DNA from: 21-14-0-10-32-9 sp964501945
GTDB taxonomy: Archaea > Nanobdellota > Nanobdellia > Woesearchaeales > 21-14-0-10-32-9
Direction: 5' to 3'
Length of the DNA stretch: 64,000 nucleotides
NCBI GenBank assembly: GCA_964501945.1
Contig: CAZCTY010000002.1
Span: 1 to 64,000 of the forward strand
Shown here piece by piece: positions 44,230-53,451 of the stretch (position 1 is the stretch's first letter; each line of letters begins with the position of its first letter). The translations under genes were made by a program, and so were the position numbers. The notes under the pieces were generated by a model, which saw nothing but the letters and a program-made list of their open reading frames with translations, had not been told where the DNA came from and did not search any database.

Positions 44230-44724
44230 TTAGAGAACCTCTTCTTCAATTTCCTCATTTACATTTTTTAGAGTTCTAGCTTTAGGAACAGAGTTGAATG
44301 CAACAAAATCTTTAACTTTCGCGCACCCAAGATAATCACTACCAGATTTTAAAATAATAAAACCAGATTTAATACTAACCTCTAAGTCAAAGCCTTTGAG
44401 CCAAGAGTGCTTTTGCTCTTGACTAATCTCAACAACATTACACATACAACTAGAACCAATTAACTGAGAACCCTCAATGCTTAAACGAAAACCATCAGAA
44501 TAAAACTTACCAAAATAAAGACCGAGCGCATCAACCCTTAAAGATTCATGATTGATTAAATCAACATCTTTATTTATAATTAAAACCTTATCTTTTTTAC
44601 TCAATAAGAAAGCATAATCAAGCGAGCCACTAAAACAAAACTGCTCATCTAAAGCTTTAAAAATTTCTTTTCGCGCCTTAGAATTTAAAACCTCGTACTT
44701 ACCAATAGTGTTCAAATCAAACAC
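44230..44724 (-). CDS. PUA-domain RNA-binding protein
   Basis: A 164-residue protein. The C-terminal half fits a PUA domain, seen as SWLKGFDLEV, then SGFIILKSGSDYLGCAKVKDFVAFNSVPKARTLK, which recalls the PUA-like tail of archaeal rRNA methyltransferases and Nip7 relatives. The N-terminal half (residues 1-80) lacks a SAM-binding or other catalytic motif. It overlaps the end of infB/aIF5B by 8 bp, so a role in ribosome assembly or tRNA/rRNA handling is likely. The exact function is unknown. Confidence 0.7.
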   Translation of the reverse strand: MFDLNTIGKYEVLNSKARKEIFKALDEQFCFSGSLDYAFLLSKKDKVLIINKDVDLINHESLRVDALGLYFGKFYSDGFRLSIEGSQLIGSSCMCNVVEISQEQKHSWLKGFDLEVSIKSGFIILKSGSDYLGCAKVKDFVAFNSVPKARTLKNVNEEIEEEVL

Positions 44725-46477
44725 CCCACACAGGGTTTTGCTTACGCTTTAACTCAGCGATATCCTTTAAAACCTCAAGCTCTAATTTAGTTAAATGCTT
44801 CTTTAATCCCTTAAGCTTTTTAAAATCCTCTTGAGATAAATCAGTATAATAAATCTCGCCTTCAACTAAACATTTAGCAGCAGTTATATTAGGAAAACTA
44901 GCCGCGACTTGACGACCCTTCTCAGCTTCAGAAATATTTTTATTTTCAGATTGCATGCTTTTTACAACATCCACCCTATCTCCTTTTTTATCCATGATAA
45001 ACGTTCCCTTCTTTAAATGACCCTCAATTACCTCAACACCTGCAATACACGGATTACACTGCCTAAAAATACAATTTTGCAAAACCTCAATTTTAGCAGG
45101 ACGCTGAATTTTCTCAAGCTCTTTTGCCTCAATATCAGCTTTTACTTTATCAGACCAAAGCTTGTAATCATCAAGCAAAGAATAAATAATGTCACGAACA
45201 ATTATTTTAACCTTATCAGTTGATGGCTCTTCTTTTATATTAAACCCAAGAATAGCACTATTCAAAGGATCATCTTCAAAAGAAGACTCCGCATCAAGAG
45301 TATCTTTTTTAGTAATATTACCAATACTCGCGCGCCTAATATTAATGCCCTGACCTTTTAATAATTTAATTAATGCCTCAAGACTTCCAAGAGTGTCCGC
45401 CTTAACAATTAATCCCTTCCTATCAGCATCAAATGCGACATCATCAACCTGCTTTTTTAAAGATGCACGAACAGAGCCCTCATCTTGATCCCTTAAACCA
45501 AGAATAGGCATACCCGCAACTACATCACCTGTAAAATCAGGACTTGAAATTTTAACACCCATCGCAGCAACAACTTGCTTGACAGATTTAAATTTAGATT
45601 TTTTATCACGCATATCCGCTAAAGCATCAGGCAAAAGAAGCGCTCTAACCTTTGCTTTAAGAGGCTCACCCATAGTACCAATTAAAATATTATCACCTGC
45701 CTTAAGCGAACCATCATAAATAATAGAATCAGCACAAAGACCAAGACCCTTATCTTCTTTAACCTCGAGAACAATGCCTTTAGCAGGACCAGAAATATCC
45801 AATTTTAAATTTTGCTCCAAGAATTTTTGAGCAAGCCCAGTTATAACCATTAATAACTCATTTAAGCCGATGTTATCTTTTGCAGAACAAGGAATAATAG
45901 CAACTTGCTTAGTATAATCATCAACCCTATCAAAACGCTCCGCGCTAAGAGAAAACTTTTCATGAAGCTCCCCTATTAATTCATATATCTTTGTTTCAAT
46001 AACAGTTTTAAGATCATCTCTTTGAGATGTGAAAGATTTCAAAAAAGAATCATCAACCCTCCTAAAGCCTTGAAATAAATCAACTTTGTTTGCAGCAATC
46101 ACAAAAGGCGTTTTAAAAGCCCTTAAAATCTCAATAGCCTCAAGAGTTTGAGGCTTTAAACCCTCATTAATATCAACAACGACAATCGCAATATCAGCCA
46201 AGTTACCCCCACGCTTTCTCAAACTAGTAAACGCGGCGTGACCTGGAGTATCAATAAATAAAATACCTGGAATAGTAATATTCATCTTTAAAGAATCAAT
46301 GATAGGCCCGCACTTTTTACGAATAACATTAATAGGCATAATAGATGCACCAATGGCCTGAGTGATAGCACCAGCCTCACCTCTAACAATGTTCGTGCCA
46401 CGAACAGCATCAAGAACACTAGATTTACCATGATCAACGTGTCCTAGAACCGAAATTATAGGTGAGCGAATAGCCAT
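44717..46477 (-). CDS. infB: Translation initiation factor aIF5B (IF2 family)
   Basis: GTPase that promotes subunit joining in initiation. G1 GHVDHGKSS, G3 DTPGHAAF and G4 NKVD are present, followed by domains II-IV with the archaeal pattern VLQNCIFRQCNPCIAGVEV. The ATG at 46477 (MAIRSPIISVLGH) is preferred because an A/T box at 46501-46510 is about 28 nt upstream. 586 residues, the usual archaeal length without a long N-terminal domain. The PUA-domain gene follows. Confidence 0.97.
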   Translation of the reverse strand: MAIRSPIISVLGHVDHGKSSVLDAVRGTNIVRGEAGAITQAIGASIMPINVIRKKCGPIIDSLKMNITIPGILFIDTPGHAAFTSLRKRGGNLADIAIVVVDINEGLKPQTLEAIEILRAFKTPFVIAANKVDLFQGFRRVDDSFLKSFTSQRDDLKTVIETKIYELIGELHEKFSLSAERFDRVDDYTKQVAIIPCSAKDNIGLNELLMVITGLAQKFLEQNLKLDISGPAKGIVLEVKEDKGLGLCADSIIYDGSLKAGDNILIGTMGEPLKAKVRALLLPDALADMRDKKSKFKSVKQVVAAMGVKISSPDFTGDVVAGMPILGLRDQDEGSVRASLKKQVDDVAFDADRKGLIVKADTLGSLEALIKLLKGQGINIRRASIGNITKKDTLDAESSFEDDPLNSAILGFNIKEEPSTDKVKIIVRDIIYSLLDDYKLWSDKVKADIEAKELEKIQRPAKIEVLQNCIFRQCNPCIAGVEVIEGHLKKGTFIMDKKGDRVDVVKSMQSENKNISEAEKGRQVAASFPNITAAKCLVEGEIYYTDLSQEDFKKLKGLKKHLTKLELEVLKDIAELKRKQNPVWGV

Positions 46478-46500
46478 AGAAAAAAGGATGAAGTACACCT

Positions 46501-46510
46501 ATAAAAATAT
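46501..46510 (-). promoter_or_regulatory. TATA box for aIF5B
   Basis: Minus strand ATATTTTTAT, centred about 28 nt before the ATG at 46477; leaderless layout. Confidence 0.4.
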
Positions 46511-46538
46511 AACTGAAAAAAAAGAAAAAAAAAGATTT

Positions 46539-48029
46539 TTAGAAATCTTCAACTTTTTTACGTTTAACCTTCCTAAAAACAGGAGGCGCAGATAAAACCC
46601 TACGCTCACGCTTGTTTTTAGTCTCAAACTTAGCACCAGCCCTTGGAAGAGTTAAATCCCCAACGACCCTAAGCTTAGATTTTAATTTATATGTAAAAAT
46701 CCTCTCCTCAAAAGGCTCTAATTCATCTAAGTCCCAAAAGAGCATAGTGCCTTTTTTAGATGTCTTCGTAGTCCGAGACGGCTTAACATGACCTAACTGG
46801 TTAGATTCAATGTATGTTGTAATACCTCTAACCTTATCACTTATAGTTAAGTTATTAACACTATTATTAGACCTATTCCTAATAAATAACCTAACCCTTA
46901 AATTAGAAGAACCCTCTTCCTCGTCCTCATCAACAACAGCTACTTCTTTTTCCACTATAACAGGACTTCTTAGTTTAAAGTACGCAACAACTAAAGCGAT
47001 GATTAACAAAATAGCAAACACTAAAGGCCAATAATTAGTAGTTACAGTAATAGTTTTTTTCTCAGTAGGACTTAAAGTAGGCGTCCAAACCAAGTTATTC
47101 TCACCTTCAATCCTCTCAAAACTCGCAGCAGGATCAGAGCGAGAAAACAAGTTTTTAAACCAACTACTAGCAAGCTTAACCTCAGGGGTAGCTTCCCTAT
47201 TACCAAAGTTTTCAACTTCAATTACATGATTTACTATGAATAAAGCACTCCTAGACGTATCAAGCTTAGTTGGAGTAGACGAGTAACCCCTAACAGAAAC
47301 AGTTTGCCTATCTTGAGATATAACACTATCAGTTCTAGGATAATAAATTTGAGCAACAACTTCATACTCACCAGGCGCCTTTAAAGGATCCATAGAGAAC
47401 ACAAGCTCTTTTTCAATAGCATCCGCATCAGTTAAATGAGGTCCTGGCGGAATATCAATGACTTGTTCACCTTCAAATAAGTCACTTCTAATCCTAAGCT
47501 CAGCATCCTCAATGTTTAAAGGATTCCTATTTCTAAGTTTTACAAGAACACGAGCATTATCCCTAGGATCAATTTCATCAGCTAAAGATAAGGTTGTATT
47601 TACATTAGGAACAAAGTCAAAGAACAAACCATCAAAGCTTAGATGAACAGGAATATCAAGAACTTCTCTAAATTCTCCGCTACGCACGTTAAGATTTAAC
47701 CTGTAAACACCAATAGGCGTAGCAGGATTAGGCTTGACACTTAAAATGAAACTGTGCTCTGATGAGGCAGGCACTCTGACATTAGACGGATAAGATACCC
47801 ATTTCAAAGAGTCACTAATAGATAACCCAAATGAGAAAACCTTATCAACCGGTTCAAGATTTGTAATAGTTATATTATATTTAGCAGTCTCATCAGGACT
47901 TATCCTAAAATCAATATTCTCCCTTTCAATTAAAACATCCGATGCAGAAACACTCGGAATAAACGCAAAAAAAAGCGCTAATAAAAACAATACAAACACG
48001 TTAAATAGTAGTGACTTCTTTAATACCAT
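46539..48029 (-). CDS. Membrane-anchored surface protein with Ig-like (NEW3-type) repeats
   Basis: A 496-residue protein with a signal peptide (hydrophobic residues 9-28, ending near SVSAS), then two or three extracellular beta-sandwich domains of the COG1470/NEW3 kind (ISPDETAKYNITITNLEPV, PATPIGVYRLNLNVRSG). One transmembrane helix (WPLVFAILLIIALVVAYF) lies near residue 340, followed by about 140 cytoplasmic residues with another beta-rich domain (VRLFIRNRSNNSVNNLTI) and a very basic C-terminus. The reverse (no cytoplasmic domain) is unlikely given the basic tail. A GGAGGG site 8 nt before the ATG supports the start. Function unknown; S-layer-linked or adhesion roles are possible. Confidence 0.75.
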   Translation of the reverse strand: MVLKKSLLFNVFVLFLLALFFAFIPSVSASDVLIERENIDFRISPDETAKYNITITNLEPVDKVFSFGLSISDSLKWVSYPSNVRVPASSEHSFILSVKPNPATPIGVYRLNLNVRSGEFREVLDIPVHLSFDGLFFDFVPNVNTTLSLADEIDPRDNARVLVKLRNRNPLNIEDAELRIRSDLFEGEQVIDIPPGPHLTDADAIEKELVFSMDPLKAPGEYEVVAQIYYPRTDSVISQDRQTVSVRGYSSTPTKLDTSRSALFIVNHVIEVENFGNREATPEVKLASSWFKNLFSRSDPAASFERIEGENNLVWTPTLSPTEKKTITVTTNYWPLVFAILLIIALVVAYFKLRSPVIVEKEVAVVDEDEEEGSSNLRVRLFIRNRSNNSVNNLTISDKVRGITTYIESNQLGHVKPSRTTKTSKKGTMLFWDLDELEPFEERIFTYKLKSKLRVVGDLTLPRAGAKFETKNKRERRVLSAPPVFRKVKRKKVEDF

Positions 48030-48072
48030 TATAAATTCCCTCCCTAGTATAATACATAAGATACGAAATACT

Positions 48073-48082
48073 ATTTAAATAT
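48073..48082 (-). promoter_or_regulatory. TATA box for the surface Ig-like protein gene
   Basis: Minus strand ATATTTAAAT; predicted start near 48050 gives a leader of about 20 nt with a GGAGGG ribosome binding site. Confidence 0.5.
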
Positions 48083-48129
48083 TTTTCTTTGAAAGCGCAA
48101 AAAAGAACGAAAATAAAAGATAAAACAAG

Positions 48130-50118
48130 TTATTCATATACAATATCGTATTTTACAAGGAAACAATCAGCATCATCTTTAATGTTTGTAAACCTTTTTA
48201 ATTTCTCAAGAAACGCATCCAAATCCAACGAAGAAGATAATTCCTCAGAGAATTGAATTTCCTCATATTTTATCTCATCATGATTTGCAAACCTTGAGAG
48301 CTTTGAGAAAATAAAATCATCAGATAAAACAAAAAAACCATCTCTGCGAGATAAAAAACCCCTATCCAATAAATTGTTGAGCTTTTCTTTAATACCAAAA
48401 GATAACCCTAGCTTTTGAATTAAATCCTCCTCACGAAATTTCTTGTTACTGAATGCAAACCTTAAAATACTAATTTCTATGCTATCAAGATTTTTAAGAT
48501 CAGGAATTTTTTTAGATAAAAAATCATTTTTATCAACAATTACCTCACCTGAAACAAGCTCAACGAGTAATGAATACTCCCCTTGCTTGTCTTGACATGA
48601 AAACTTTTTGCAAGGAACAAGAATGTTTTTAATTTGCCCAATAGGCTTTTGACTCATAAGCATTAAATCTTTATGAGAAATATTAGGCTTTATTAAAGGC
48701 AAAACTTTTTTTTCATCAAAACTAGAAACTTTTTCCATAAAGTCCTCCTGCTTAGGCTCAAGTATTGAGTGAGCCTTACCACCATGAAGACTTAGCCTTG
48801 GACGAACATTTACAAAGAGAGGAACTTCTGTTAAGCCAGTTATTAAAGCAGTACCAATAGGTAAGTTCTGAATTTCTTTTTCAGCAGAACTTGTAAGACC
48901 CTCAACGGATGCACTAAGCGCCTTTAAATCATTAGGATTTGTAACTTTTAAAATAAGCTGAGTAGAACATTGACTTATAACAGATTTATCAACACGCGCA
49001 GGCCTTTGACTTATAGCACAAAGACCAAGACCGAACTTACGACCCTCTGATGCAATGTTTCGAATAATCTTACTCGCCTTAGTCTCACCGAAACTACGCT
49101 CAGGACAATAGTTATGAGCCTCTTCAACGATTAAGAAAAAAGGAGGAACTTTGTTTTTTTTACGAAGCTCAAATAAATCTTTACAAAGCTTGTACACGAT
49201 TATTTCTTGAACATCAGGATTTATACCTTTAAGATTTATGATACTTGCTTTACCAGGCTTTAAAAACTCAGAGTAAGGCACAGGAGTTCCAGAAAAAATA
49301 TTCATATCCTTTAAGTGCTCAATCATACTCATAATACTCCACTTAGCAGAACTCTCCTCCATCTCCAAAGCATGCATTATAGAATTAAAATCAGACGTGC
49401 GCGCAGTTTTAAGCGCGCTGTATAAAAGAGCGAGCTGAGTATTAGACATCTTACCAGGCATTAGATGAACAAGTTCTTGCTTATCAGAAGTCCTCGGAAG
49501 CCTTAGAGGACGCGCGCCTTTAACAATTTCACTATCACCAAATTCTAAGATGTCAAAAGATGCAGGCTTTAAATCAAGCCCAGCAAGTTTTTCAAGCTCA
49601 CCTTCAACATCATTTTTAAACCTTAATGAAGAATACTCACCGTGAGGATCAATTATTAATAAAGGAATGTTACGCTTAATCATTTCCTCAAGTAAAACGC
49701 CGACAGCATAAGATTTACCAGAACCAGATTTTGCGAGAACAGCTAAGTGCATGGATAAGACCTTGTTTAAATCTAATGAAACTTTTATGTCCTTACCCTC
49801 AAGCTCACCTAAAAAAGCACCCTCATCACCATGAATTTTTATGATTTCCTCGATGAAATCATCTTGAGCTTCAAGAACCTCAGAACCGATATCTAACGGG
49901 ATTCTAAGCTTTTTAACAATACCATCTTCCCTAAACCCAATGATTTGACAATAAGCAGTCGTAGAATTTAACTCTTTAAATACCTCAACTACTTGAGCTA
50001 AGACATAACCATACGCATTATGCATTACTTGAACATACTCAAATTTTTTAGGTTCAGTCTCCGCAATGAAAGTGAAGTCATTAGTCGTAGATTTTCCAGA
50101 TATCTTGCCAAGAATCAT
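48130..50118 (-). CDS. HerA-family DNA-translocating ATPase
   Basis: A 662-residue P-loop ATPase of the HerA/FtsK group. An N-terminal HAS-barrel-like region (ILGKISGKSTTNDFTF) is followed by Walker A AKSGSGKSYAVG, then IDPHGEYSSL, Walker B FFLIVEEAHNY and SQRPARVDKSVISQC. The C-terminal 200 residues include a winged-helix segment (EEDLIQKLGLSFGIKEKLNNLLDRGFLSRR). HerA works with the NurA nuclease in end resection; nurA, mre11 and rad50 are not nearby, so this may be a paralog with another role. The ATG at 50118 is chosen from the TATA spacing at 50139-50150. Confidence 0.9.
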   Translation of the reverse strand: MILGKISGKSTTNDFTFIAETEPKKFEYVQVMHNAYGYVLAQVVEVFKELNSTTAYCQIIGFREDGIVKKLRIPLDIGSEVLEAQDDFIEEIIKIHGDEGAFLGELEGKDIKVSLDLNKVLSMHLAVLAKSGSGKSYAVGVLLEEMIKRNIPLLIIDPHGEYSSLRFKNDVEGELEKLAGLDLKPASFDILEFGDSEIVKGARPLRLPRTSDKQELVHLMPGKMSNTQLALLYSALKTARTSDFNSIMHALEMEESSAKWSIMSMIEHLKDMNIFSGTPVPYSEFLKPGKASIINLKGINPDVQEIIVYKLCKDLFELRKKNKVPPFFLIVEEAHNYCPERSFGETKASKIIRNIASEGRKFGLGLCAISQRPARVDKSVISQCSTQLILKVTNPNDLKALSASVEGLTSSAEKEIQNLPIGTALITGLTEVPLFVNVRPRLSLHGGKAHSILEPKQEDFMEKVSSFDEKKVLPLIKPNISHKDLMLMSQKPIGQIKNILVPCKKFSCQDKQGEYSLLVELVSGEVIVDKNDFLSKKIPDLKNLDSIEISILRFAFSNKKFREEDLIQKLGLSFGIKEKLNNLLDRGFLSRRDGFFVLSDDFIFSKLSRFANHDEIKYEEIQFSEELSSSLDLDAFLEKLKRFTNIKDDADCFLVKYDIVYE

Positions 50119-50138
50119 AAAAACCAAGAATAAAGTTC

Positions 50139-50150
50139 TTATTTATATTA
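50139..50150 (-). promoter_or_regulatory. TATA box for the HerA-family gene
   Basis: Minus strand TAATATAAATAA, centred 27 nt before the ATG at 50118; predicts a leaderless mRNA. Confidence 0.5.
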
Positions 50151-50173
50151 GTTTGCACTAAAAGAAAAATTAA

Positions 50174-50193
50174 TAAAAAAAAATAAAAAAAAA
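50174..50193 (-). terminator. T-rich terminator of the exosome-proteasome operon
   Basis: Two long T runs on the minus strand (about 50175-50183 and 50185-50193) directly follow the rpoK stop codon and end the operon. Confidence 0.5.
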
Positions 50194-50194
50194 G

Positions 50195-50419
50195 TTATTT
50201 TTGATGAGGCTTCAACCTTTTAATCCCCATAGGCAAAACTCCTTGCTCAAACTCTTTTTTAGCAATATCTAAAGGATTATACTTTAATTCCTCTAATTGC
50301 TTTTTTGAGAGCTTGATTAAAAAAGGAGCACCCATGCTGATTTGAAGAGCTCTCGCCCCAATCAATCTAGCTTTCTCATATTTAGTAATATGGCCTTTTG
50401 GAAGATCAATTTTAACCAT
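50195..50419 (-). CDS. rpoK: DNA-directed RNA polymerase subunit K (Rpb6-like)
   Basis: A 74-residue subunit. The conserved KGHITKYEKARLIGARALQISMGAP and the tail PLDIAKKEFEQGVLPMGIKR match RpoK. It is the last gene of the exosome operon, starting one base after rrp42. In many archaea this position holds L37Ae and RpoP, and rpoK is elsewhere with L13/S9/RpoN, so the placement is unusual. Confidence 0.96.
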   Translation of the reverse strand: MVKIDLPKGHITKYEKARLIGARALQISMGAPFLIKLSKKQLEELKYNPLDIAKKEFEQGVLPMGIKRLKPHQK

Positions 50420-51205
50420 TTATTTCACCTCATCAATTAAAGCTCTGAGCTTTTTAGATGTGCTTATTGCTAAATCCACCATTTTCTCAACGTCGCTAAT
50501 AGATAGAGAAGAATTTCCGCCTTTTTGCAAAGCACAAATCTTATCATCTTCTAAGACAGTAACAGTTAGGCGCGCATCAACAGCTTTCTCTTCCTCATCT
50601 GTAGGATCAACGATGAACAAATCCCCGATTTTACAAACAGTTACAGGAATAGGCACCTTTTGCATCTTTAAAGTTTCTTTAGATTTAGAATGATAATCAA
50701 CGTTTCCATCCTTATCAACTTCAGGGAACCTCGCATTTTTAAGCGCAGCAATAGCCGCAACACCGCCAATGTCAATGAGATTACCATCATAGTTTAAAGG
50801 AACAACATCAATTGCAACCATCCAAACTTTCTCACCTTTCTCAACACAAAGAGATTTAGTGTCAAAAGATTTACTCTCACGAATACCCCTATCAATAACC
50901 CTCGCAGTTTCAATAGATTCAATACTTGGAGGGCCAGACTCAAAGTTAGGACTGCTAATAGGTAATAATTCAGAATTTACCATTAAAACCCCATCCTCCG
51001 GAGTGTCAGGGTAAGGAGTTCCTAAAGACATTTTAACCCCTGCTAGAACTTCTGCCTCACCACAAATAATTTTAGCAGAACCCTCAGCAGTAGATAAAAA
51101 ACCAGCCTCAATGTTAATAGGTCTCAGCTCTTCAAGACCTCGACCATCAATTCTAATACCTTTTTTTAACGCGTTTCGTATATGTTCTTTTACTTCATGA
51201 TTCAT
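50420..51205 (-). CDS. rrp42: Exosome complex subunit Rrp42
   Basis: RNase PH-fold subunit without its own catalytic site that forms the hexameric ring with Rrp41 in the archaeal exosome. 261 residues. Landmarks: KKGIRIDGRGLEELRPI, EVLAGVKMSLGTPYPDTP, SPNFESGPPSIESIETAR and VDPTDEEEKAVDARLTVTV. It follows rrp41 by 10 bp in the conserved superoperon. Confidence 0.97.
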   Translation of the reverse strand: MNHEVKEHIRNALKKGIRIDGRGLEELRPINIEAGFLSTAEGSAKIICGEAEVLAGVKMSLGTPYPDTPEDGVLMVNSELLPISSPNFESGPPSIESIETARVIDRGIRESKSFDTKSLCVEKGEKVWMVAIDVVPLNYDGNLIDIGGVAAIAALKNARFPEVDKDGNVDYHSKSKETLKMQKVPIPVTVCKIGDLFIVDPTDEEEKAVDARLTVTVLEDDKICALQKGGNSSLSISDVEKMVDLAISTSKKLRALIDEVK

Positions 51206-51215
51206 TGTGAATACC

Positions 51216-51920
51216 TCATACTTTTTTATACTTATTTTTCAAAGCATCTCTTTGAACTTCAGCAATTTTTTTAAGAGCAGGCTTTACCATTTCCATGCCC
51301 TCAAATAAATCTTCCCTTGAAACTATACCATCCATTTGAAGAAGAGTTATCTCCTCAGTGCTTGGAATCATAGCCACAGGGACATCAGCCGCTTCGTTTT
51401 CATCCATGTGCTCCTCAGGACCATCAAGGTCTACAAGCAAATTACCTCTAACCATGCCAAAAGAGACAGATGCAACCATGTCTTTCATAGTTATACCCGC
51501 ATCAGCTAGAGCAATAGCTGCAGCGCAAATACCTGCGCACCTACTACCCGCGTTGGTTTGAGGCAACTCAATGAAAACATCAACTACTGTATTAGGATAA
51601 TCCCTCAAATCAAGAACAGGCCTCAAAGATTTCTCTGTAACCATGCTAATTTCCTTACTCCGACGAGACGGACCAGGTCTAACCCTATCCCCATCACCAG
51701 AGAATGGAAGCATACTATAATTACACCTAAGAACGCCCGCCTTAGGATCTTGCAAGAACTTCGGATGAAGCTCACGCGGACCATAAACCGCTGCATAAGC
51801 CTCAGTGTTCCCAATTTTAAAACGAGCAGAACCATCCGCTTTTTTAATAACGCCCGCCTCAGCTTCAATAGGACGAGGCTCATCAAATTTTCTTTTACTA
51901 GGTCTTTCAAATTTAGTCAT
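51216..51920 (-). CDS. rrp41: Exosome complex exonuclease subunit Rrp41
   Basis: Catalytic RNase PH subunit that degrades or tails RNA using phosphate. 234 residues. Conserved: IEAEAGVIKKADGSARFKIG, YGPRELHPK, RCNYSMLPFSGDGDRVRPGPSRRS and the aspartates in LVDLDGPEEHMDENEAADVPVAM. The ATG overlaps the rrp4 stop by 4 bp. Confidence 0.98.
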   Translation of the reverse strand: MTKFERPSKRKFDEPRPIEAEAGVIKKADGSARFKIGNTEAYAAVYGPRELHPKFLQDPKAGVLRCNYSMLPFSGDGDRVRPGPSRRSKEISMVTEKSLRPVLDLRDYPNTVVDVFIELPQTNAGSRCAGICAAAIALADAGITMKDMVASVSFGMVRGNLLVDLDGPEEHMDENEAADVPVAMIPSTEEITLLQMDGIVSREDLFEGMEMVKPALKKIAEVQRDALKNKYKKV

Positions 51921-52666
51921 TGTTGATCACCTTGATTATTTTGAGAATCATCGTTCTCTTTTTCTTCTAAATCAATTTTTTTACCAGTTTTCTTTTCAAG
52001 AAACTCTTTAATTTTATCAGTCATGCCCTGATGATGACTTTCAGCTTCAATTTTTTTGATTGTCTCAGATACAAGTACTTCCATTTCAGGAGAACCTTCA
52101 AACCAAATCACACCGTTTTGACCAATCATAATCTTACACTCAGTAGCGTTTTTAATCATAGAAACCATAGAACCTTTTTTACCGATGATTCTTGGAACCT
52201 TGCTAGGATTAACTCTCATAATCCTACCACCCCTAAGCTTTTTGAGACCAGGGCCTTTTGCAGTTACATCAATTAAATTTTGACTTGTAACATTTGTAAT
52301 TTTAACCATTACATAATCTTCTAAATTGAAATACCTAGTAAGATCTGCTCCTTTTGCAATAAAGTCAAAACTAGCATCTTTTAGAGGTAGAACCGCGGAG
52401 TAAGGACAATTAATGTCAAGCCTCCAACCACTCATTAAAATGTCATCTACTTTACCAATAATGACATCATTTTTTTGAGGTAAATACCTCCCACTCATAG
52501 GGATAGTTCTCAAAACCTTACCTTCAACTGCAAGCAAGCCAAGCCTGTTTGCAAGTATTTCATCATTTAACCTATACGTCCCATTACTAGGCAAATACTC
52601 AAGCCCCTTGGCAAGTACTTGGCCCGGGACTACAACTTCTTTGTCTTTTGCTAATAATTCTCCCAT
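51917..52666 (-). CDS. rrp4: Exosome complex RNA-binding subunit Rrp4
   Basis: Cap subunit of the exosome; guides RNA to the ring. 249 residues with an N-terminal domain (VPGQVLAKGLEYLPSNGTYR), an S1 domain (VDDILMSGWRLDINCPYSAVLP) and a KH domain (VPRIIGKKGSMVSMIKNATE). A polar acidic tail (EEKENDDSQNNQGDQQ) is added at the C-terminus. It lies between the SBDS and rrp41 genes. Confidence 0.97.
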   Translation of the reverse strand: MGELLAKDKEVVVPGQVLAKGLEYLPSNGTYRLNDEILANRLGLLAVEGKVLRTIPMSGRYLPQKNDVIIGKVDDILMSGWRLDINCPYSAVLPLKDASFDFIAKGADLTRYFNLEDYVMVKITNVTSQNLIDVTAKGPGLKKLRGGRIMRVNPSKVPRIIGKKGSMVSMIKNATECKIMIGQNGVIWFEGSPEMEVLVSETIKKIEAESHHQGMTDKIKEFLEKKTGKKIDLEEKENDDSQNNQGDQQ

Positions 52667-52700
52667 TTTATTTTTTCACCTTTCATATTTTTTAAAAATA

Positions 52701-53429
52701 TTATTTCATTAAATCAACTTCAGCAGAGCCCTTTGTTTTAGCACCTAACTCCTCCATTATATCAGCATAAATCCCCGCGGGAACTTTAAGCTTGCAAACA
52801 AAAGAGCCATCACTAAGCCAATCCTCAGATTCTATTTTCCCCTGATTCCTTAAATAGCCTTGAAGCTTTGCAGCATATTGAACAGGCAACCTGATCTGCA
52901 AAGTTTTCTCCTCTATCCTAATAGGAATTACAGGTTTTAGCTTAGAGACAATTTCCTGAATTTGATCATCAGCACTCTTATACTCATCAATTTTCACCTT
53001 AGCCTCTTCCATAGCCGATTCAATCCTAGTAGATGGATGAGGAAGACCCGATTTAGGATCAATTGCGAGCCTGTGAATTTTGTAAATAATTTTCTTTTTC
53101 TTCTCCTCTCTGAGTTTTTCACGATGCTCAGCAGATAATTGAATTTCGCCTTGCTGAATAATTTTCAAAGCAACCTTAAAGTTATCAGTTGTTAAGAAAA
53201 CTTTCTCCAAATCCACCTCGGATGCAAGCGTGCCTTTTTTAGCATCAGAGAAAATATTTTCAGATTTTAATAATTCAGATAAGTCTTCAAGAGAATCAGA
53301 ACCCTTGTTTTTGAAATCTATTGCAAGATCAGGATCTACAACTATCTCAAATGTTTTCCCAAACTTTTGAAACCTAACAAGGTTAAATTGAACTTTTTCA
53401 TGCGTGAATATTTTTTCACCAACTCTCAT
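52701..53429 (-). CDS. sdo1: SBDS family ribosome maturation protein (Sdo1)
   Basis: Works with an elongation-factor-like GTPase to release the anti-association factor aIF6 from the large subunit. 242 residues with the N-terminal FYSH domain (FTHEKVQFNLVRFQKFGKTFEI), helical domain II and ferredoxin-like domain III (VIPIRIEEKTLQIRLP). The ATG at 53429 has a GAGGTGGT site 4 nt upstream; the earlier in-frame codons are excluded. Confidence 0.96.
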   Translation of the reverse strand: MRVGEKIFTHEKVQFNLVRFQKFGKTFEIVVDPDLAIDFKNKGSDSLEDLSELLKSENIFSDAKKGTLASEVDLEKVFLTTDNFKVALKIIQQGEIQLSAEHREKLREEKKKKIIYKIHRLAIDPKSGLPHPSTRIESAMEEAKVKIDEYKSADDQIQEIVSKLKPVIPIRIEEKTLQIRLPVQYAAKLQGYLRNQGKIESEDWLSDGSFVCKLKVPAGIYADIMEELGAKTKGSAEVDLMK

Positions 53430-53451
53430 AAAGACCACCTCAAATTATTAT

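Noticed and set aside
48130..50118. HerA gene as part of a HerA-based defence system (with Sir2 or DUF4297)
   Set aside because: Neighbours are a surface protein gene and the exosome operon; no effector gene is linked.
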